From NCBI RefSeq assembly GCF_000455345.1, contig NZ_HG315690.1:2828339-2892338 (forward strand): a stretch of 64,000 nt of DNA, written 5' to 3'. This DNA comes from Halopiger goleimassiliensis. GTDB lineage: Archaea > Halobacteriota > Halobacteria > Halobacteriales > Natrialbaceae. The notes beneath the pieces are model-generated. The model made no database searches. It worked only from the letters and a program-made list of their open reading frames with translations, and was not told the DNA's origin. The position numbers and the translations under genes are program-made. Numbering within the stretch: the stretch's first letter is position 1; each line of letters opens with the position of its first letter. Of this stretch, positions 58,414-64,000 are shown piece by piece.

Positions 58414-59565
58414 ATGGACGACCGTGACGCGTTCGGGACCGGCCCGTCCCGGGTTCGGCCGCCCGCGGACGGACCGCCGCTCGAGCGGATCGAATCCGTC
58501 TTCTCCGTCTACGAGACCGACGAAGAAGGCGAGCGACTCGTCTACTACGGCGAGCCGCTGGTCGCCCCCGACCGGGTGATCGAAGAGCTGTGGCCGGTCT
58601 TTCGCGACCGGGGGTACGAAGTTCGGCTCGGGACGCGCCACAGCGAGTACGTACTCGTCGCCGAACCGAAATCCGACGGCGTCGACGGCATCCCCTGGAC
58701 GAACCTGGTACTGTTCGGACTGACGGTCCTCTCGACGCTGTTCGCCGGGTCGATGTGGTACCACATCGATCCGGTCGCGAATCCGACCGAGATGTGGCAG
58801 GCCTGGCCGTTCACGGTAGCAATCCTGGGCGTGCTGGGCGTCCACGAGATGGGCCACTACGTCCTGAGCCGGTACCACGACGTCGACGCCACGCTGCCCT
58901 ACTTCATCCCGGTCCCGACACTGATCGGGACGATGGGCGCGGTCATCAAGATGAACGGGCGGATGCCCGACCGGAAGGCGCTGTTCGACATCGGCGTCGC
59001 CGGGCCACTCGCCGGGCTGGTCGCGACGGTCGTCGTCAGCGTGATCGGACTCCACCTGCCGCCCGTCACCGCCCCCGAGTCGGTCGTGCAAAGCGCCGAC
59101 GCGATACGGATCCAGCTGGGGTATCCGCCGCTGCTCGAGGGGCTGGCGTGGCTCTTCGACCAGCCGCTGTACCGTGGCGACCCGACGGCGGCGGTGAACC
59201 CGGTCGTCATCGGGGGCTGGGTCGGGCTGTTCGTTACGTTCCTGAACCTGCTCCCCGTCGGTCAACTCGACGGCGGCCACATCCTGCGAGCGATGGCTGG
59301 CGAGTACCAGCAGACCATCGCGGCCATCGTGCCGGGCGTGCTGTTCGCGCTGGCCGGCTACCTCTACTACGTGACCGACGTCAGCGGGAACGCGGTCGCC
59401 ATCTGGGCCGTCTGGGGCGTGTTCACCGCCGTCCTCGCCTCGGTCGGCCCGGCTCGGCCGGTGCGGGACGACTCGCTGGGTCGCAAGCGGTTCGTCCTCG
59501 GCGTCGTCACCTTCGTCCTCGGGATCCTCTGTTTCACCCCGGTTCCGATCCAGATCATCGGCTGA
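58414..59565 (+). CDS. M50/site-2-protease-family membrane peptidase
   Basis: A 383-residue membrane zinc protease. HEMGH at residues 144-148 gives two zinc ligands and the catalytic Glu; NLLPVGQLDGGH with Asp286 gives the third ligand. About six transmembrane helices. The N-terminal ~95 residues are soluble and acidic (SVYETDEEGERLVYYGEP), a haloarchaeal feature. Such proteases cut within membranes to release regulators. Substrate unknown; convergent with thiL. Confidence 0.9.
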   Translation: MDDRDAFGTGPSRVRPPADGPPLERIESVFSVYETDEEGERLVYYGEPLVAPDRVIEELWPVFRDRGYEVRLGTRHSEYVLVAEPKSDGVDGIPWTNLVLFGLTVLSTLFAGSMWYHIDPVANPTEMWQAWPFTVAILGVLGVHEMGHYVLSRYHDVDATLPYFIPVPTLIGTMGAVIKMNGRMPDRKALFDIGVAGPLAGLVATVVVSVIGLHLPPVTAPESVVQSADAIRIQLGYPPLLEGLAWLFDQPLYRGDPTAAVNPVVIGGWVGLFVTFLNLLPVGQLDGGHILRAMAGEYQQTIAAIVPGVLFALAGYLYYVTDVSGNAVAIWAVWGVFTAVLASVGPARPVRDDSLGRKRFVLGVVTFVLGILCFTPVPIQIIG

Positions 59566-59569
59566 AGCG

Positions 59570-60472
59570 CTATCCGTGCGTGTAGCCCCGGTCGGCGAGC
59601 GCCTCGCCGTCGAGGGTGATCCCCGCAGCCCGGTCGACGACGGTGCCGATCCGCGTCACCGGGACGTCGCAATCGGACCGGACGGCCGCGAGGTCGTCCT
59701 CGGGAACCGTCGCGACGAGTTCGAAGTCCTCGCCGAACGTGATCGCTCGCTCGAGCACCGGCTCCGCGCAGACCTCGCGAAGCCGGTCGTCGATCGGCAC
59801 GCGGTCGCTCTCGACGGCGAAGCCGCAGTCACTGGCCTCGCCGAGTTGATGGAGCGAGCGCGCGAGACCGTCGCTCGAGTCCATCATCGACGTGGCGTAC
59901 GGAGCCAGCGCGCGACCGGGGCCCACCCGCGGTTCGAACCGGAAGAGATCGTTCGCGCGCTCGTAGAGGGGGTCCGCGTCGGCTCCGGAAGCGTCGGCCG
60001 CCCGCTGGAATAGCTCGAGAGCGGCCGCCGTCCGGCCAAGTGTGCCGGTGACGACGACCGCGTCCCCGGGATTCGCGCCGCCCCGCCCCACCGGATCGTC
60101 CGTGCGACCGACGGCGGTCGTCGTCACGGTGAACTCCTGGTGATCGTCGAGGTCGCCGCCGACGTAGTCGGCCCCGACGCGCTCGCAGACGTCCCGCGCG
60201 CCGCGGACGTACGCGAGGAGTTCCTCCTCGTCGAATGTGGGGGCCGCGTAGGCGGCGACGGCCGCGGTCGCCTCGGCACCCATCGCGGCGACGTCGGAGA
60301 GCGACGCGCCGACGGATCGCCAGCCGGCGGTGTACCGGGTCGTCCCCTCGGGAAAGTCCGTCCGGTCGTGGAGCATGTCCGTCGTGATCACGAGGTCGTC
60401 GACGACCGCGGCGTCGTCGCCGACGGCCTCGAGTTCCCCCTCCAGCAGCGCCAGCGCGGCGCGTTCGTCCAT
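59570..60472 (-). CDS. thiL: Thiamine-monophosphate kinase
   Basis: A 300-residue kinase forming thiamine diphosphate from the monophosphate. GDDAAVVDDLVITTDMLHDRTDFP gives the N-terminal Mg-binding site, and AAMGAEATAAVAAYAAP, GGDLDDHQEFTVTTTAVG, MMDSSDGLARSLHQLGEASDCGFAVE and ITFGEDFELVATVP complete the fold. The ATG at 60472 is used; an upstream extension lacks homology. Divergent from the eS19 gene with a 127-base shared region. Confidence 0.94.
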   Translation of the reverse strand: MDERAALALLEGELEAVGDDAAVVDDLVITTDMLHDRTDFPEGTTRYTAGWRSVGASLSDVAAMGAEATAAVAAYAAPTFDEEELLAYVRGARDVCERVGADYVGGDLDDHQEFTVTTTAVGRTDDPVGRGGANPGDAVVVTGTLGRTAAALELFQRAADASGADADPLYERANDLFRFEPRVGPGRALAPYATSMMDSSDGLARSLHQLGEASDCGFAVESDRVPIDDRLREVCAEPVLERAITFGEDFELVATVPEDDLAAVRSDCDVPVTRIGTVVDRAAGITLDGEALADRGYTHG

Positions 60473-60566
60473 ACCCGCCGTTTCACCTCGAGGGCGAAAA
60501 ACGGTCCGGGATAGCGCCGCGGTAGCGTCGAACCGCGGCGTTGGTGGCCCACGAACGGATACGATG

Positions 60567-60577
60567 GTCTTAAATGC
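60567..60577 (+). promoter_or_regulatory. TATA box of the eS19 gene
   Basis: GTCTTAAATGC is about 28 bases before the ATG at 60600, giving a leaderless transcript. Confidence 0.55.
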
Positions 60578-60599
60578 CGCGGACGGAAACTGGACGGCA

Positions 60600-61055
60600 A
60601 TGGCTACGATGTACGACGTTCCGGCGGACGACCTCATCGAGGCGCTCGCCGAGGACCTCGACGACCGACTCGAGGAACCGGAGTGGAGTCAGTTCGCGAC
60701 GGCAGGCGTCGACCGCGAACTGCCCCCCGAACAGGAGGACTTCTGGGCGACGCGGGCCGCGAGCCTGCTGCGCAAGGTCGCCGACCGCGGTCCCATCGGC
60801 GTCGAGCGACTCTCGACGGAGTACGGCGGTGCCAAGCCCGGCACCACCCGCTACCGCGTCGCGCCCAACCGGCGCGCCGACGGCTCCAAGAACGTGATCC
60901 GGACGATCCTCCAGCAGCTCGAGGAGGAAGGGCTCGTCGAGACCGCCGAAGGCGAGGGCCGACGCGTCACCGCCGAGGGACAGAGCCTGCTCGACGACAC
61001 CGCCGGCAACGTCCTCGAGGAACTCGACCGACCGGAACTCGAGCGCTACGCCTGA
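60600..61055 (+). CDS. rps19e: 30S ribosomal protein S19e (eS19)
   Basis: A 151-residue small-subunit protein with a winged-helix fold. Landmarks YDVPADDLIEALAEDL, FWATRAASLLRKVADRGPIGVERLSTEYGG, RRADGSKNVIRTILQQLEEEGLVE and the C-terminal RRVTAEGQSLLD block match archaeal eS19 over the full length. Promoter spacing indicates leaderless translation from 60600. It is followed, 108 bases later, by the PDCD5-like gene in the same direction, a conserved archaeal pair. Confidence 0.96.
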   Translation: MATMYDVPADDLIEALAEDLDDRLEEPEWSQFATAGVDRELPPEQEDFWATRAASLLRKVADRGPIGVERLSTEYGGAKPGTTRYRVAPNRRADGSKNVIRTILQQLEEEGLVETAEGEGRRVTAEGQSLLDDTAGNVLEELDRPELERYA

Positions 61056-61163
61056 TCCCGTCACGAGCGAGTAGTTTTCCGGCCGAACACCCCCTCGAAA
61101 GCCGTCAGTACCGTCGGTAGTCCGTAATCATTTTCCCCGGCGCGAAACAACACGGAGATAGCT

Positions 61164-61514
61164 ATGAGCGGCGCACCCGACGACGAGAAACTCGAGGAGT
61201 TACGGCAACAGAAGATGGAGCAACTCCAGGAGCGAGCCGAAGCCCAGCAGGAAGGCGGCGAGCAGGAGGCCGCAAAGCAGCAGGCCGAGGCCCAGAAACA
61301 GGCCCTGCTGCGCCAGCACCTGACCGACGAGGCGCGCAAGCGGCTCAACACGGTCAAGATGAGCAAACCCCAGTTCGGCGAACAGGTCGAACGTCAGGTC
61401 GTCGCGCTGGCCCGCAGCGGGCGCATCCAGGGCAAGATCGACGACGACAAGATGAAACAGCTGCTCAAGGAGCTCAAACCCGACTCGAAGAGCTTCGACA
61501 TCAAACGACGGTAG
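61164..61514 (+). CDS. PDCD5-family DNA-binding protein
   Basis: A 116-residue helical protein. A Gln/Glu-rich N-terminal helix (residues 1-45) precedes the conserved [19 protein letters not shown] block and a basic C-terminal region [22 protein letters not shown], matching archaeal PDCD5/DUF proteins that bind DNA or RNA. GGAG about 6-7 bases before the ATG may act as a Shine-Dalgarno. It sits beside eS19, a pairing seen in many archaea. Confidence 0.92.
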   Translation: MSGAPDDEKLEELRQQKMEQLQERAEAQQEGGEQEAAKQQAEAQKQALLRQHLTDEARKRLNTVKMSKPQFGEQVERQVVALARSGRIQGKIDDDKMKQLLKELKPDSKSFDIKRR

Positions 61515-61526
61515 CCGAACGACGCG

Positions 61527-62123
61527 ATGGACCTGGGATTGCTCTACAGCGGGGGGAAAGACTCGACGCTCGCCGCCTTGCTCCTCGAGGAGTTCTACGA
61601 CGTCACGCTCGTGACCGGGCACTTCGGGATCACCGACGACTGGAAACACGCCCGCGAGACGGCCGGCGACCTCGGGTTCGCGTTCGAGCGACTGGAACTC
61701 GACCCCGACGTCGCCCACGAGGCCGCCGACCGGATCCGCGAGGACGGCTTTCCGCGAAACGGGATCCAGCAGGTCCACCAGCACGCCCTCGAGCGGTTGG
61801 CCGCGGCGGAGTTCGACGCCATCGCGGACGGCACCCGGCGCGACGACCGCGTGCCGACCGTCTCGCGCGCCCAGGCCCAGAGCCTCGAGGATCGCCACGG
61901 CGTCGACTACGTCGCGCCGCTGTCGGGGTTCGGCCGGGCGGCGGTCGACCGACTCGTCGACGCGACCCTCGAGGTGACCGTCGGTCCCAGCGAGGAGATC
62001 CGGCGGGCCGACTACGAAGCGGAACTGCGCGCGATCATCGCCGACGAGGCCGGCCCGGAGGCGATCGGCGACTGTTTCCCGGACCACGACCAGACGTACG
62101 TGACCGGCGTCCGGGACGAGTAG
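61527..62123 (+). CDS. PP-loop ATPase family protein (ATP-pyrophosphatase)
   Basis: A 198-residue protein with the PP-loop SGGKDST (residues 8-14) of adenylating ATP-pyrophosphatases, followed by VTGHFGITDDWKHARETA and an RAQAQSLEDRHG segment. It resembles the archaeal group near Dph6 and is often found beside ribosomal genes. Substrate unproven. ATG at 61527 is 12 bases after the PDCD5 gene stop, consistent with an operon eS19 - PDCD5 - PP-loop. Confidence 0.82.
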   Translation: MDLGLLYSGGKDSTLAALLLEEFYDVTLVTGHFGITDDWKHARETAGDLGFAFERLELDPDVAHEAADRIREDGFPRNGIQQVHQHALERLAAAEFDAIADGTRRDDRVPTVSRAQAQSLEDRHGVDYVAPLSGFGRAAVDRLVDATLEVTVGPSEEIRRADYEAELRAIIADEAGPEAIGDCFPDHDQTYVTGVRDE

Positions 62124-62190
62124 CCACCGTTCGGTGTTCGATCCTCGAGCGTCCGATAGTTCTACGTCGCAACCGGTCGATGTCCGTGAC

Positions 62191-62838
62191 GTGACGACAT
62201 CCGTGTACTTCGATCTCGACGGAACGCTCCTCGAGTACACGCGGCCGTTCGACGAGATCTTCGCCGACGTGATGCCCGCCGGCGTCGACGTCACCGAGTC
62301 GATGGCGGCAGCCTACTCCGAACGAGTACTCGCCGGACTCGACGATCTCGAGGACGATCCCTACGAGCAAGCGTTTGCGGCGATCTGCCGCGAGTACGAC
62401 GTCTCCGCGGACCCCGCAGCCCTCGCGGCTGAACGCGTTCGAACGGAGGTCGCCGCGACGCGCGTCCCCGAGTCGGTCCGTCGCCTCGTCGAACTCGTCG
62501 CGCGAGATCACGACGTGGGGATTCTGACGAACGGCGACGGGCGGATGCAACGGCGGAAACTCGAGGTTCACGGCCTCGACGACCTCGTGGATACGATCGT
62601 CGTCTCCAACGAGTTCGGTGCTCGAAAGCCCGCTCCGGAACTCTTCGAGCACGCGAAGTCGGAACTGCCGGCCGAGACGTTCGTCTACGTCGGCGACTCG
62701 CTCGAGGAGGACGTCTTGCCGGCGCGAGAGCACGGGTTCGAGACGGTGTACGTCGGCAACGAGCACCCACCGGAGACGACGCTGACAGTCTCTACTGTCG
62801 AGGATCTGGCGACAGTGCTGGGGCCGCTTCTGGACTGA
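62191..62838 (+). CDS. HAD-superfamily phosphatase
   Basis: A 215-residue HAD hydrolase with motif I FDLDGTLLE, motif II ILTNGD, motif III Lys in GARKPAPELF and motif IV VGDSLEEDV. Type I cap region. Likely a small-molecule phosphatase. Start GTG at 62191 (MTTSVYFDLDGTL) is the family-consistent choice; an earlier GTG at 62134 adds 19 residues of low plausibility. It precedes hisS by 75 bases. Confidence 0.86.
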   Translation: MTTSVYFDLDGTLLEYTRPFDEIFADVMPAGVDVTESMAAAYSERVLAGLDDLEDDPYEQAFAAICREYDVSADPAALAAERVRTEVAATRVPESVRRLVELVARDHDVGILTNGDGRMQRRKLEVHGLDDLVDTIVVSNEFGARKPAPELFEHAKSELPAETFVYVGDSLEEDVLPAREHGFETVYVGNEHPPETTLTVSTVEDLATVLGPLLD

Positions 62839-62912
62839 AACCGTCGCGGCGCTGGCTCGAAGACTGTGCGGAAACGAAAGGATAGAAGTCCGCGGTCGGC
62901 CAATCCATTCCC

Positions 62913-64000
62913 ATGTACGACCGGATCAAGGGCTTTCGCGACTTCTATCCCGGCGAGATGGCCGCCCGGCGGGAGACGATCGACACCGTCGAGGACACCG
63001 CCCGCCGCTACGGCTTCCGCGAGATCGGCACGCCCGCGGTCGAGCGCGCCGAGATGTGGACCGACAAGAGCGGCGACGAGATCGTCGAGGAACTGTACGC
63101 CTTCGAGGACCAGGGCGGCCGTCACGTCACCCTGACGCCCGAACTGACGCCGACGGTCGCGCGGATGGTCGTCGCCAAGCAACAGGAACTCTCGAAGCCG
63201 ATCAAGTGGTTCTCGACGCGGCCGTTCTGGCGCTACGAACAGGTCCAGCAGGGCCGCCAGCGTGAGTTCTACCAGACCAACGTCGACATCTTCGGCTCGT
63301 CGGAACCGGAGGCCGACGCCGAGATCCTCGCGTGGGCGGCCGACGCGCTCACCAACCTCGGACTGACGGGCGAGCACTTCGAGTTCCGGGTCTCCCACCG
63401 GGACATCCTCGGCGGCGTCCTCGAGACCTACGACGCCGACGTCGATATCGACGAGGCGATCCGGGCGGTCGACAAATCGGAGAAGATCTCCACCGCGGAG
63501 TACCACGACCTGCTGGTCGAGGCCGGCCTGGACTACGACCAGGCCGCCGAGTTCGACGACCTCATCGCGGCGGGCGACCTCGAGGCGGTCGAGGAGTTCG
63601 CGAACACCGAACGCGTCACCGACGCCGTCGAGAACCTCCAGCACGTCCTCGACGCGGCCGAGGACTTCGGCGCGCGCGAGTACTGTACGATCTCGCTCGA
63701 GACGGCCCGCGGACTCGACTACTACACCGGCGTCGTCTTCGAGTGTTTCGACTCCGCGGGCGAGGTCTCGCGGTCGATCTTCGGCGGCGGCCGCTACGAC
63801 GACCTCATCGAGAGCTTCGGCGGCCAGCCCACGCCCGCGGTCGGCGTCGCGCCCGGCCACGCGACGCTGTCGCTGCTGTGTCAGCGGGCCGGCGTCTGGC
63901 CCGAAGAAGCGGTGACGACCGACTACTACGTCCTCCAGATCGGCGACACCCGCTCGGAGGCGGCCCGGATCTGCCGGGAGCTCCGCGAGCGCGGCCACGT
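62913..64000 (+). CDS. hisS: Histidyl-tRNA synthetase (3' end outside window)
   Basis: At least 362 residues of a class II HisRS. Motif 1 region MYDRIKGFRDFYPGEMAARRE, motif 2 FRYEQVQQGRQREFYQ-like segment PFWRYEQVQQGRQREF, the histidine A loop LETARGLDYYTGVVFE and motif 3 FGGGRYDDL are all present. The C-terminal anticodon-binding domain begins (TTDYYVLQIGDTRSEAARICRE) as the window ends. Typical archaeal length would be about 430 residues, so roughly 70 residues are missing. Confidence 0.95.
   Translation, partial: MYDRIKGFRDFYPGEMAARRETIDTVEDTARRYGFREIGTPAVERAEMWTDKSGDEIVEELYAFEDQGGRHVTLTPELTPTVARMVVAKQQELSKPIKWFSTRPFWRYEQVQQGRQREFYQTNVDIFGSSEPEADAEILAWAADALTNLGLTGEHFEFRVSHRDILGGVLETYDADVDIDEAIRAVDKSEKISTAEYHDLLVEAGLDYDQAAEFDDLIAAGDLEAVEEFANTERVTDAVENLQHVLDAAEDFGAREYCTISLETARGLDYYTGVVFECFDSAGEVSRSIFGGGRYDDLIESFGGQPTPAVGVAPGHATLSLLCQRAGVWPEEAVTTDYYVLQIGDTRSEAARICRELRERGH

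Overview
The window is chromosomal DNA of a halophilic archaeon (class Halobacteria). The supporting evidence is very high GC, acidic predicted proteins, Tat-type lipoproteins (RR followed by a lipobox Cys), many leaderless genes with a TATA box about 27 bases before the start codon, archaeal information-processing genes (TBP, eL40, eS19, SUI1-type factor, class I lysyl-tRNA synthetase, PDCD5-like protein, Tsr3) and F420 metabolism. The very frequent CTCGAG (Leu-Glu) hexamer and overall style suggest a Natrialbaceae-like genome (Natrinema/Haloterrigena type), which is inference only. No rRNA, tRNA, CRISPR array, complete insertion sequence or replication origin was seen.

Layout. 1-5 kb: unknown gene tail, tsr3, eL40, a small-ORF-led conserved-TM-helix channel, MBL hydrolase, DUF99 protein, family 4 uracil-DNA glycosylase, rhodanese. 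5.4-12.5 kb: SCO lipoprotein, SUI1-type factor, a MoxR/DUF58/TgpA-transglutaminase operon, cold-shock protein, small zinc-ribbon and membrane proteins. 12.5-20.2 kb: F420-type oxidoreductase with a coupled small ORF, methyltransferase, cofE, phosphoesterase, a NUDIX-eIF2B fusion, dehydrogenase/GNAT pair, NUDIX. 20-31 kb: M48 protease, DGC-type zinc protein, EngB, DUF389, Nog1-like GTPase, MFS, DUF5518, redoxin/glutaredoxin pair, CNNM/CorC transporter. 31-37 kb: membrane protein, PiT phosphate transporter, a complete polar amino-acid ABC operon. 37-45 kb: DUF5828-like protein, Gln/Met-rich four-helix protein, upp, then a degraded patch (N-terminally missing DUF5680 relic, GIDE-like membrane protein, frameshifted DUF4157 relic, DUF2892 protein), S9 peptidase, AAC(3)-like acetyltransferase. 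45-57 kb: lipoprotein, ion channel, SLC13/TrkA-C permease, tbp, NUDIX, thrC, aspartoacylase-like protein, lysS-pyrH, TPR protein, CapA-like protein. 57-64 kb: MoaE fusion, small winged-helix protein, site-2 protease, thiL, eS19, PDCD5-like, PP-loop ATPase, HAD phosphatase, hisS (cut by the window end).

Most of the window is conserved housekeeping sequence. The most unusual signal is intergenic. Three dispersed elements (5067-5335 inverted, 17862-18045, 28185-28605) share both termini but have very different insides. Two of them carry an 11-bp stem with a 12-nt loop in which all three changed base pairs are compensated on the opposite arm, and the longest contains a series of perfect mini-hairpins with 3-4 nt loops. 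Related hairpin clutter follows engB (22564-22815). A second unusual feature is a duplicated tail of the MBL hydrolase gene that differs from the live copy only at synonymous sites, which looks like the footprint of an allele replacement.

Where regulation is visible it is mainly leaderless promoters, stop/start overlaps (TGATG, ATGA, GTGA, TAATG) and a few palindromes next to promoters.
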